NCBI GenBank assembly: GCA_964242115.1 | Contig: CAXSZX010000009.1 | Location: 113,771 to 177,770, forward strand | Source: BOG-908 sp964242115 | GTDB taxonomy: Bacteria > Pseudomonadota > Alphaproteobacteria > Acetobacterales > Acetobacteraceae | Length of the DNA: 64,000 nucleotides | Reading direction: 5' to 3' | In this document: positions 1-7,917 of the stretch, in pieces | How positions within the stretch are numbered: the stretch's first letter is position 1 | Layout: the number at the start of each line of letters is the position of its first letter | Program-made: the position numbers and the translations under genes | Notes under the pieces: generated by a model | The model's input: only the letters and a program-made list of their open reading frames with translations | What the model was told of the DNA's origin: nothing | The model's database searches: none

Positions 1-1040
1 ATTTCGACAGGCCGAAGGGGCAGCGGGTGGAGGCGATGTCGTTGCGTCCGGTGTCTGCCGCGTTGCGCGACGTGCTGGGAATGGACGTGTTCTTTGCCGA
101 CGATTGTCTGGGGCCGGTGGCCGAGGACGCGGTGTCGCGGCTGGAGCCGGGCCAGGTGCTGGTGTTGGAGAACACGCGGTTTCATGCCGGCGAGGAGGAG
201 AACGACCCGGAGATGGCGCGGCGGCTGGCGGCGCTGGCCGACATCTACGTAAATGACGCATTTTCGGCGGCGCACCGGGCGCATGCGAGCACGGAGGGGG
301 TGGCGCGGCATTTGCCGAGCCATGCCGGGCGGCTGATGCAGCGCGAGCTGGAGGCGTTGAGTGCGGCGCTGGACCATCCGGAGCGGCCGGTGGCGGCGAT
401 CGTGGGCGGGGCGAAGGTGAGCACCAAGCTGGCACTTCTGGGCAACATGATGGGGCGGGTGGACGTGCTGGTGATCGGCGGCGCGATGGCCAACACGTTC
501 CTGGCCGCGCAGGGGGTGGCGGTTGGCCGGTCTCTGCAGGAGCCGGACATGCACGAGACGGCGCGGAAGATTTTGGCGCAGGCGCGGGCGGGGGGGTGCG
601 AGATTGTGCTGCCGACCGACGCGGTGACGGCGACCGAGTTCCGGGCCGACCCGCCGACGCGGGTGGTGCCGATCGGGGAGGTGCCGGCGGATGCGATGAT
701 ATTGGATGTGGGGCCGCAGACGGTGGCAGCCCTGGTGGCGCGGCTGCCCGGGCTGCGCACGCTGGTGTGGAACGGGCCGCTAGGGGCGTTCGAGACGCCG
801 CCGTTCGATGCGGCCACGGTGGCGTTGGCGCATGCGGTGGCGGCGGCGACGAAGGCGGGGCAGTTGCGGTCGGTTGCCGGGGGCGGCGACACGGTGGCGG
901 CGCTGAAGCATGCGGGCGTGGTGGATGACATCAGCTACGTGTCGAGCGCCGGCGGGGCGTTTCTGGAGTGGCTGGAGGGCAAGATGCTGCCGGGGCTGCT
1001 GGCGCTGCAGTCGTTGGACGGGGTGATCATCCCGGCGTGA
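1..1040 (+). CDS. pgk: Phosphoglycerate kinase, 5' end cut by window edge
   Basis: Converts 1,3-bisphosphoglycerate and ADP to 3-phosphoglycerate and ATP in glycolysis, in the cytoplasm. The frame is open from base 3 and begins with HFDRPKGQR, the conserved substrate-binding segment that normally lies about 60 residues into PGK, so only the N-terminal tip is missing. Further support: VLENTRFHAGEE, the hinge region VGGAKVSTK, and the glycine-rich nucleotide site SVAGGGDTVAALK followed by SSAGGAFLEWLEG near the C-terminus. The stop is TGA at 1038-1040. An internal GTG at 27 is not the real start. tpiA lies downstream, separated by one small gene and repeats. Confidence 0.97.
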   Translation, partial: FDRPKGQRVEAMSLRPVSAALRDVLGMDVFFADDCLGPVAEDAVSRLEPGQVLVLENTRFHAGEEENDPEMARRLAALADIYVNDAFSAAHRAHASTEGVARHLPSHAGRLMQRELEALSAALDHPERPVAAIVGGAKVSTKLALLGNMMGRVDVLVIGGAMANTFLAAQGVAVGRSLQEPDMHETARKILAQARAGGCEIVLPTDAVTATEFRADPPTRVVPIGEVPADAMILDVGPQTVAALVARLPGLRTLVWNGPLGAFETPPFDAATVALAHAVAAATKAGQLRSVAGGGDTVAALKHAGVVDDISYVSSAGGAFLEWLEGKMLPGLLALQSLDGVIIPA

Positions 1041-1146
1041 CGGCTCGGGCTGTGTGCTTGGGGTGGCCGGTTTGGGTGTTTGGGAAAGGTTAACGGCGCC
1101 GTTGATTTCGGTTGATCGTTGTTAAAAAATTGCTCATGGTTCTGAC

Positions 1147-1530
1147 ATGGACCGCAAACTCTTTCGAACCTGTTATGTTCTAGCGGCGGCTGCAGCACCT
1201 TTCCTGTTGTGCGCTGCGGCGCCGGATGCCGGCTCCCGCGGCATGCACGTGGAGATAAGCGATTTGGGTCCGCTGGCGCAGGCGCAGCCGGCTTCGGCCA
1301 AGACGCTGACGTTCCAGAATGCGATATACCAGGCGGCTCCGGTGCCGAACCAGGACGTGGAAGCGCCGCACGGTGTGATCCGGCAAGAGGCGCAGCTTTC
1401 GCCGAAGCTGCTGTCTGCGAAGCTGCCCTACCAGGGGGACGGCTACTCGTTCGGGTCGAGCCAGGAGACGGCGATCGACAACCGCAAGGCGGCTGCGGCC
1501 GGGCTGGGGCTGAGCGTTCCGGTTAACTGA
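1147..1530 (+). CDS. Small exported protein of unknown function
   Basis: A 127-aa protein with an N-terminal signal peptide: basic start MDRK, a hydrophobic stretch to about residue 24 and an Ala-rich cleavage region (CAAAPDA). The cysteine at the end of the hydrophobic stretch is preceded by Leu, so it is a poor lipobox and I do not call it a lipoprotein. The mature part is polar, Ala/Gln/Pro-rich and shows no domain I recognise. Codon use matches neighbouring genes and no larger frame competes convincingly. It sits between pgk and tpiA but need not be related to them. Confidence 0.6.
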   Translation: MDRKLFRTCYVLAAAAAPFLLCAAAPDAGSRGMHVEISDLGPLAQAQPASAKTLTFQNAIYQAAPVPNQDVEAPHGVIRQEAQLSPKLLSAKLPYQGDGYSFGSSQETAIDNRKAAAAGLGLSVPVN

Positions 1531-1689
1531 GCCGGGCTGGTTTAGATTATAGGGCACATAACTAGCGACTTTGTCCCCAGAGGTATGGATTGCGGCGGGT
1601 GCCCTGGGCCTGTTTGCCTTAGCCAGCGCGTGCGGGATGTTACGAGGCTCGTAGGCCGGTCCCGAAGCGTCCGCACGGCAAAACCCAGG

Positions 1690-1740
1690 AAGCAAAGGTT
1701 TTTTGGTTCTTTTTTTCGAAAAAAGAACTGCTTCCTTCCT
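1690..1740 (-). repeat. Family A repeat, lone class 1 arm
   Basis: Only one hairpin arm is present: GGTTCT, T-run, A-run, AGAACT, ending in GCTTCCTTCC. Core and partner arm are missing. It lies 50 bp before a second, fuller copy. Confidence 0.75.
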
Positions 1741-1794
1741 ACTTTCAGCTCGACAACGACGCTTGCCTCGGCTTCGCGTTACGGTCGCTAAGCC

Positions 1795-1936
1795 GAGGAA
1801 GGGCTGCTTTTTCGCGAAAAAGAGGCGAAAAGCTTTTATTTCGGCTGTCGCGAACGGCTGAGATGGCGTGTTTTTGCGGTTGGCGTTGAGGGGGTGACGT
1901 TTTCTGGTTTTCAGAAAAGTGCTGCTTCCTTGCTTG
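1795..1936 (-). repeat. Family A repeat, diverged copy before tpiA
   Basis: Left arm GCTGC/GAGGC is a class 2/3 hybrid. The core CGGCTGTCGCG follows it. The right arm is decayed (TTTTCTGGTTTTCAGAAAAG) and ends GCTTCCTTGCTT, 11 bp before the tpiA start codon. Confidence 0.75.
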
Positions 1937-1947
1937 AGGGAGGCCCG

Positions 1948-2688
1948 ATGCGCCAGTTGATTGCCGGAAATTGGAAGATGAACGGGCTGACGGCGGAGAG
2001 CGCCGCGCTTGCCGCCGCGCTGCGGGCGCAGGCTGCGGCACTGGCCTGCGACCTGCTGGTCTGCCCGCCGTTCCTGCAGATACCGATGGTGGTGGACATC
2101 CTCGGCGATACTGGCGTGGCGGTGGGCGGCCAGGACTGCGCGGCCGAGATGTGCGGTGCGCACACCGGCGATGTGGCTGCTGAGATGCTGGCCGATGCCG
2201 GCTGCACGGCGGTGATCCTGGGCCACTCTGAACGCCGGCATGATCGTGGGGAGACAAGCGCACATGTGCGCGCCAAGGTGCAGGCGGCGATGCGGGCCGG
2301 GTTGCTGCCAATCGTGTGCGTGGGTGAGACGCAAGCCGAGCGTGACGCTGGACACGAGCAGGAGGTGGTGAGCCGGCAATTGGCCGAGAGCTTGCCGGAT
2401 GGTTTTGCGGGCGTGCTGGCCTACGAGCCGGTCTGGGCTATCGGCACCGGGCGCGTGCCGGAATTGGCTGAGGTAGCGACGGTGCACAAGCACATTCGCG
2501 CGGGCTTGTTGGCGCGGGTGGGTGCGGCTGGAGGCGCGTTGCGCATCCTTTATGGCGGGTCGGTGAAGGCGGAAAACGCCGCTGCACTTCTGAGAGTGGC
2601 GGAGATTGGGGGCGCGCTGGTTGGGGGCGCGTCTCTGCTGGCGGAAAGCTTCTTGGCTATCGCACGGCAGGCGGATGTGGGGAGGTAG
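1948..2688 (+). CDS. tpiA: Triose-phosphate isomerase
   Basis: Interconverts dihydroxyacetone phosphate and glyceraldehyde 3-phosphate in glycolysis; cytoplasmic dimer. The 246-aa length is typical. Catalytic landmarks are present: Lys in GNWKMNG near residue 12, His in GHSERR near 95, Glu in AYEPVWAIGTG near 165, and the phosphate-binding YGGSVK near 208. The ATG at 1948 was chosen because the conserved N-terminus MRQLIAGNWKMNG starts there; an upstream in-frame ATG at 1894 lies inside a dispersed repeat. A GAGGGAGG-like ribosome-binding site lies just before the start. In line with pgk upstream. Confidence 0.97.
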   Translation: MRQLIAGNWKMNGLTAESAALAAALRAQAAALACDLLVCPPFLQIPMVVDILGDTGVAVGGQDCAAEMCGAHTGDVAAEMLADAGCTAVILGHSERRHDRGETSAHVRAKVQAAMRAGLLPIVCVGETQAERDAGHEQEVVSRQLAESLPDGFAGVLAYEPVWAIGTGRVPELAEVATVHKHIRAGLLARVGAAGGALRILYGGSVKAENAAALLRVAEIGGALVGGASLLAESFLAIARQADVGR

Positions 2689-3007
2689 TTAGGGTTGGAT
2701 GGCGTGGAGCTGTTTAGGACGGTTGGGCAGGCAAGGCTTAGGGTTGAAAGCGGTACACGGAGCGGGGTGTGGGCAGAGGACGAGAGCGCACGCTAGCTAA
2801 ACGAAACTAGCGAGAAACGTAGGTTTGGCCGTAGCGGGAGGAGAGAGGGGCTGGCTCGGTTTGCCCGAATTAGGCTTCGTATTCAGTTTTCTGGTTGAGA
2901 TCGAGCCGACCGGTTATCGATGATCGTGGCTAGGGTTCCGAGGTGACGTCAGGGAGGTGGTGCGTCAGCAGAAGTAGGTTGCCGACGCGTCCGATCCCCG
3001 CCTGGCT
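2689..3007. other. Gene-free spacer after tpiA
   Basis: About 320 bp with no convincing open frame, no family A copy and no RNA gene that I can recognise. It contains short A/G-rich patches only. Confidence 0.4.
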
Positions 3008-3175
3008 TCAGTTGGCCGTACGGCGTGGCTCGTGCGGTGCGGCCTTGTCGAACTCGGCGCTACCCTGATGAGTGCGCTCGCCGTGCTTGCCGCCGGGGGG
3101 AGTGCTACGCGACCAGTCGTGGCTGTGAACCAGGCCGTCGTCGTAGAAGTCGAAGGAAGGGGCAGCATGGGTCAT
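3008..3175 (-). CDS. Candidate 55-aa protein
   Basis: A short frame on the minus strand beginning MTHAAPSFDFYDDGLVHSHD and rich in His, Asp, Gly and Ser. It looks coding rather than random: third codon positions are mostly C or G while the surrounding DNA is poorer in GC, and a GGAG ribosome-binding site lies 8 nt before the ATG. It has no signal peptide or membrane segment. I recognise no function. Overlapping plus-strand frames of 65-78 codons have poorer composition and no comparable ribosome-binding site. It is isolated in a 1.3-kb gene-poor region. Confidence 0.5.
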   Translation of the reverse strand: MTHAAPSFDFYDDGLVHSHDWSRSTPPGGKHGERTHQGSAEFDKAAPHEPRRTAN

Positions 3176-4031
3176 GTGGGTCACTCCGTCGCGCTGGCGA
3201 TGTCACCTACCTACGCGCTTCTCTGGTGATGTTTCACGGGAGATCGACGGGGGTGGAGTGAATAGTGTAAAGCTGTACACAAAGTGGAGTGTAAAACCTG
3301 AAATTCTGTAAAGTGGCACAGCTAGGGATGACCTGGGTTCTTGGTGGTTGGGGACGCTGCGACTTTTTACACTGTTTGTTGCGGGACGAAGTGCAAAGCC
3401 GTATCGCAATAGAGTTAAGCCGACAGGTTGCGTCTGGGCTCTTGTAGAGAACTGAACAGGACGATGAAGCCGGGCTGTTGGTAAAGCGAGCCGTTCGCGA
3501 AGACAGAAGTTGCAGCGCGCGGAACACTGGCGATTGGGCTTACCTACGGCGCGCGCGTTGCGCCAACGTCGAGCATCGGTCTGCACAACAAACGAGTGCA
3601 GGCGATCAGCGCAGGCGGGTAGAGATGTTGCGTCCTTTTGAAGCGAGCTGCGGAATGATAGTCGTTTGTTGTGGATGAGAGAAGACATCCCTCGGTCCTG
3701 CAGCATGGAAGGCCGGTCAACACTATCCAACGTTCTGACTGTTGCTTTGGAAAGAGCTTCCTTTCATCTCGGGGTGGCAGCCCTGCCCAAGTATACGAGT
3801 TATAGCTGAACAAAATCTTACCAGCGACGTAGATGCTTCCTGGCTATAAGTGGAGCCGCCATCAAGTATTATTCGGCAGCCGCGTTCGAGTGGACAGAGT
3901 TGTGCGACCCCTTTCTCGAAAAAAAACTGGTGCCTTGCTGTCGCTCGCGAACTTCAGCCGATGTGTGCGCCTTTACCCGGCTTTAAGTTTGACCGTTCAC
4001 TGTGCGAGCGGACATTTGGACAGACGGAGAG
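3176..4031. other. Gene-poor, lower-GC region upstream of the cyclic-di-GMP gene
   Basis: About 850 bp with visibly lower G+C than the neighbours. Open frames on both strands have random-looking products. Several GTGTAAA motifs (near 3267 and 3290, inverse near 3364) are present but no transposase is recognisable. It probably holds the upstream regulatory region of the gene at 4032 and possibly decayed foreign DNA. Confidence 0.35.
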
Positions 4032-6134
4032 ATGCTCAGGCTAGTCGGTTGTGTTCTGAACCAGCATGATTACCGCTTGCTCGCGCTTGCCGCATTCATC
4101 TGCCTGCTCTCTTGCTTGACGGCGTCAGCGCTGCTCTCACGGGCCAGGGTTGCCGACCGTTGGCTGCGGGTGACCTGGCTGGCGATCGCGGGTCTGGAGT
4201 TCGGCGGCGGTGTTTGGTCTCTGCACTTCATCGCCATGCTGGGTTTTATGCCGGGCCTGGCCATCAGCTACGATGTGAGCGAGACGGGATGGTCTATCGT
4301 TATCGCCGTGTTGGGGGCATTTGCCGGGTTTGCGGTCGCTCTGTCGCGCTTGCCGGGGGTGGTCCGCGTGGTCGCCGGCGCCGCCCTGCTGACGGTCTCG
4401 ATCGGCGGCATGCACTATGTGGGCGTTGCTGCAATGCGGCTGCAGGGCAGTTTCGCGCTTGACCACGGGCAAGTCGGCTTGTCACTTGTCGCATGCGGGC
4501 TGTTCAGCGCAGCGTCCGTGCTGGTGATGACGGACCTGCGCTCGCTTGGGCGTCAGTCACTCCTGATGTTGCTCCTCTCGCTTTCGATATGCCTCCTCCA
4601 CTTCACCGGCATGTCCGCCATGTCGTTGCATCTTGGCGGCGGTGGCGGACGTCAGGATGGTCTTCTCGGCTCGCAGACGCTGGCCGCCGTCGTCGGCTCG
4701 ATCAGCGTCGCTCTGTTGCTCATCAGCCTTTCGCTCTCCATCATGGACAGTCACTTGTCCGACCGTTCGACCCTGGAGGAGCAGAGGCTCCGAAAGATGG
4801 CGCATCATGACGGCCTGACCGGCCTGGCCAATCGGTTGCTTCTCGACATCGAATTAACGCGGGCGTTGCAGCGGGCTCGGCAGCAAGGCTCGGGTGCCGC
4901 TGTACTGTGCCTGGACCTCGACAGGTTCAAGTTTGTGAACGACTTGCTGGGGCACCTGGCAGGCGATCGGCTCCTGATCGCTGTCTCTGAACGCCTGACC
5001 AGCCTTGTCCGGCGTTCCGACGTGGTGGCGCGGGTTGGCGGAGACGAGTTTGCGATCCTGCTGTCCGACGTGACCGATCCGGCCGCCTGCATGGCGCTGG
5101 CGAGGCTGATCACCGAGGCGGTCGCAGAGCCCGTGCTCTGCGAGGACCAGCAGATGGTGGTCGGCGTGTCGATCGGCATTGCCATGTATCCGCAGGACGG
5201 CCAGACGGCGCACGAGCTTCTCCGCCGCGCCGACGTCGCTCTGTACAGGGCGAAGGAGGACAGGCGCGGGACGGCACGCATGTTCGCGCCCGAGATGGAC
5301 GCGGCGCTTCAGCACCGACGCTTGCTTGAGCGGGATTTGCGGGCCGCCATCGGCGGCAAGGGGATGGAGGTCTATTACCAACCTCTCGTCAGTTGCGAAC
5401 ACGGCCAGGTGGAGGGTTTCGAGGCCCTGTTGCGTTGGAACCATCCGACACGCGGCCAGATAACACCCAGCGAGTTCATCCCCATAGCAGAGGAGAGTGG
5501 GCTCATCGTCCTGCTCGGCCGCTGGGTGCTGAACGAGGCCTGCAGGACGGCGTCCACTTGGGAGGCGCCGCTGCGGGTGGCAGTGAACTTGTCCCCCACC
5601 CAATTCAAGCAGGGTGACCTAGTCGAGCAGATCGCTGCCGCGCTAGAGAAGAGCGGCCTGGAGCCAAACAGGCTGGAAGTCGAGGTAACCGAAGGCGTCC
5701 TGATTGACGATCCCGGGCGCGCCGTGGCCATCCTCTCGGCGGTGCGCGAGATGGGCGTGCGCGTGTCGCTCGACGATTTCGGGACCGGCTACTCCAGCCT
5801 CAGTTATCTCAAGGTGTTTCCCCTGGACAAGATCAAGATCGACAGGTCGTTCGTCATGAGCCTCGGCATGGACGAGAAATCCACCGAGATCGTCAGGTCC
5901 ATCGTAATGCTCGCCCACAGCCTCGACCTCTCCGTAACTGCCGAAGGTGTCGAGACGCCGGAACAGCTCGCGATCCTTCGATCGCAAGCCTGCAATCAGG
6001 TCCAAGGCTACCTCCTCGGACACCCTGCGGCGGCTGGTAACATTGCCTCGTGCGGTGGGAGAAACGATGCCACGGCGCCGGCGATCAGTCGTTCCAACAA
6101 TCGGAGGCCCGGGAACGCGGAGCTTGCTGCCTGA
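4032..6134 (+). CDS. MHYT-GGDEF-EAL cyclic-di-GMP enzyme
   Basis: A 700-aa membrane protein that makes and/or breaks cyclic di-GMP. The N-terminal third is an integral MHYT sensor with about seven hydrophobic segments and the repeated motif as LHFIAM, GMHYVGVAAM and LHFTGMSAM, thought in this family to bind a metal or gas. The diguanylate cyclase domain has an intact GGDEF at residues 336-340 with an RxxD inhibitory site (RRSD) five residues before it. The phosphodiesterase domain keeps EAL (464-466), NLSPTQF, DDFGTGYSSL and TAEGVET, so both halves may be active. ATG 4032 was chosen because MLRLVGC...QHDYRL matches the usual MHYT start; an upstream GTG at 4002 is possible. Stands alone. Confidence 0.93.
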   Translation: MLRLVGCVLNQHDYRLLALAAFICLLSCLTASALLSRARVADRWLRVTWLAIAGLEFGGGVWSLHFIAMLGFMPGLAISYDVSETGWSIVIAVLGAFAGFAVALSRLPGVVRVVAGAALLTVSIGGMHYVGVAAMRLQGSFALDHGQVGLSLVACGLFSAASVLVMTDLRSLGRQSLLMLLLSLSICLLHFTGMSAMSLHLGGGGGRQDGLLGSQTLAAVVGSISVALLLISLSLSIMDSHLSDRSTLEEQRLRKMAHHDGLTGLANRLLLDIELTRALQRARQQGSGAAVLCLDLDRFKFVNDLLGHLAGDRLLIAVSERLTSLVRRSDVVARVGGDEFAILLSDVTDPAACMALARLITEAVAEPVLCEDQQMVVGVSIGIAMYPQDGQTAHELLRRADVALYRAKEDRRGTARMFAPEMDAALQHRRLLERDLRAAIGGKGMEVYYQPLVSCEHGQVEGFEALLRWNHPTRGQITPSEFIPIAEESGLIVLLGRWVLNEACRTASTWEAPLRVAVNLSPTQFKQGDLVEQIAAALEKSGLEPNRLEVEVTEGVLIDDPGRAVAILSAVREMGVRVSLDDFGTGYSSLSYLKVFPLDKIKIDRSFVMSLGMDEKSTEIVRSIVMLAHSLDLSVTAEGVETPEQLAILRSQACNQVQGYLLGHPAAAGNIASCGGRNDATAPAISRSNNRRPGNAELAA

Positions 6135-6188
6135 CTAAGACGGTGTCTGACACGGCAATGGATGTTGACCTGTGGTAAAGGCACGGCC

Positions 6189-6308
6189 AAGCAGATCTCT
6201 CTGAAAAACAAAAACTTCTAGTCCTTCGGTACTCGACTCAGAAGACTCCGCGACAGCCGTGCAAAAGTTTTTTGCTGTTTTTGATAAAAAAAACAGGCCT
6301 TTCTTCCT
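6189..6308 (+). repeat. Family A repeat, class 3 right arm
   Basis: Left arm decayed. Core CTCCGCGACAGC, then CAAAAGTTTTTTGCTG and a class 3-like arm. It fills most of the gap between the cyclic-di-GMP gene and the aldehyde dehydrogenase gene. Confidence 0.7.
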
Positions 6309-6361
6309 GTAACACCTCACGCCTGCTAGCAGGCTGATCCGAAGCAAGGTCGCGGACCGCG

Positions 6362-7786
6362 ATGGCCGGTGCAACACGACTCTACGTAAACGGGACTTGG
6401 ACAGATCCGATCTCGTCCGATCGGGCAGACGTGCTCGATCCGTCAAGCGGAGAGGTCTTCGCGCAGGTGGCGTTGGCCAACGACGCGGATGTGGACCGCG
6501 CCGTGCGGGCGGCCCGGGCCGCTTTTCCCGCTTATGCGAGCAGCACGCGCGCAGAGCGGCTCGACCTGCTGGCGCGTATCGCCGCCGGCTACGAGCGGCG
6601 GATGCCGGACCTTGTGGCGGCGCTGGTGCGCGAGCTCGGCGCGCCGGTGGGTTTCGCGCGTGACCCGCAGGTCTCCATCGGGCTTGCGCACTTGCAGGCG
6701 GCGATGGAGACACTGCGCGACTACGAGTTCGCCTATAGCCGCGGCAGCACACGGATCGTGCGCGAGGCTGCCGGCGTTGCCGCCCTGATCACCCCGTGGA
6801 ACTGGCCGTTGAACCAGATCGTGGTGAAGGTGGCGCCGGCTTTGGCAACCGGTTGCACAATGGTGCTGAAACCGAGCGAGCTCACGCCGATCAGCGCTGC
6901 CATTTTCGCCGATATCGTCCATGAGGCCGGCGTGCCGCCGGGCGTCTTCAACCTGATCCACGGAGAGGGGCCCGGCGCCGGCCGCGCGCTGGCAGCACAT
7001 GCGGAGGTGGATCTGGTGTCGTTCACCGGGTCCACCCGCGCCGGCATCGACGTGGCGATGGTCGCAGCGCCCGGTGTGAAGCGCGTGCTGCAGGAATTGG
7101 GCGGCAAATCCCCATTCATCGTGCTGCCGGATGCCGACCTGGCGGCGGCGGTCGCGAGTTGCTGTGCCACCTGTTTTGCCAACACCGGCCAATCCTGCGA
7201 CGCGCCGACGCGCCTGCTGGTGCCGCGCGCCCGGCACGAGGAAGCGCAAGACCTCGCCCGGGCCGCCGCGCGGGAGGTGCGGGTTGGGCCGCCAGCGGAC
7301 CCCGACACCACCATGGGCCCGCTGATCAGCCAGCGTCAGTACGACCACGTGCAGCGACTGATCCGCAGCGGCGTCGTGCAGGGTGCCAAGCTGGTCGAGG
7401 GCGGCGCCGAGCGCCCGAGCGGCATGACGCGCGGGTTCTTTGTCAGTCCCACCGTGTTCGCCAACGTCACAGCGGAGATGGACGTGGCGCGCGAGGAGAT
7501 ATTCGGCCCGGTGGTCACCATCATGCCCTATGACAGCGTGGACGAGGCCATCCGGATCGCCAACGACACGGAATACGGCCTTGCCGCCTACGTGCACGGC
7601 GCCGATCTCGGCCAGGCGCGCGCGGTTGCGGCAGCCTTGCGCGCGGGGACGATCTACGTGAACGACCCGGCGCTTGATCTTTTGGCGCCGTTTGGTGGCT
7701 ATAAGCGTTCGGGTAATGGACGCGAGTACGGCGCGTTCGGGTTTGACGACTTCACCGAAATCAAGGGCGTGCTTGGCCATGGGTGA
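6362..7786 (+). CDS. Aldehyde dehydrogenase family protein
   Basis: A 474-aa NAD(P)-dependent oxidoreductase that converts an aldehyde to the acid. Signatures in order: TPWNWPL and KPSELTP in the cofactor domain, FTGSTRAG, general-base Glu in LQELGGKSP, catalytic Cys in NTGQSCDAPTR, EEIFGPV and PFGGYKRSGNGREYG near the C-terminus. Full family length. The substrate cannot be read from sequence. The cysteine context differs from classic betaine-aldehyde dehydrogenase, but the neighbours (GlxA-type regulator, Rieske oxygenase, GMC oxidoreductase) make a role in the same catabolic route likely. Confidence 0.93.
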   Translation: MAGATRLYVNGTWTDPISSDRADVLDPSSGEVFAQVALANDADVDRAVRAARAAFPAYASSTRAERLDLLARIAAGYERRMPDLVAALVRELGAPVGFARDPQVSIGLAHLQAAMETLRDYEFAYSRGSTRIVREAAGVAALITPWNWPLNQIVVKVAPALATGCTMVLKPSELTPISAAIFADIVHEAGVPPGVFNLIHGEGPGAGRALAAHAEVDLVSFTGSTRAGIDVAMVAAPGVKRVLQELGGKSPFIVLPDADLAAAVASCCATCFANTGQSCDAPTRLLVPRARHEEAQDLARAAAREVRVGPPADPDTTMGPLISQRQYDHVQRLIRSGVVQGAKLVEGGAERPSGMTRGFFVSPTVFANVTAEMDVAREEIFGPVVTIMPYDSVDEAIRIANDTEYGLAAYVHGADLGQARAVAAALRAGTIYVNDPALDLLAPFGGYKRSGNGREYGAFGFDDFTEIKGVLGHG

Positions 7787-7917
7787 AGAAAGAAGGCCTG
7801 CTTTCTTCAAAAAAGCAGCAAAAAACCTTAAGTTCGGTTGTCGCAATGTTTCCCGCAGCGCGCACTCACGGGAAGAAAAGTTTTTAGGTTCTTTCTTTCA
7901 AAAAAGAACTGCTTACT
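7787..7917 (-). repeat. Family A repeat, class 3/class 1
   Basis: Left class 3 arm (GCCTGCTTTC...AGCAGC), core as GTTGTCGC, right class 1 arm ending AGAACTGCTTACT. It begins at the aldehyde dehydrogenase stop and encodes the last residues of the convergent GlxA-type regulator frame. Confidence 0.85.

Noticed and set aside
1547..1680. tRNA or other structured RNA between the small exported gene and tpiA
   Set aside because: No cloverleaf, T-loop sequence or conserved RNA motif could be found; the segment is unexplained spacer.
1180..2493. Minus-strand frame of about 437 codons across tpiA
   Set aside because: Antisense to tpiA and crosses two repeats; composition is Arg/His-rich with no domain.
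3260..3380. IS256-type insertion sequence end
   Set aside because: GTGTAAA motifs alone are too short; no transposase, target duplication or paired terminal repeat was found.
3203..3730. 175-codon minus-strand frame
   Set aside because: Random-looking product rich in Arg and Ser, no ribosome-binding site, and mixed composition.
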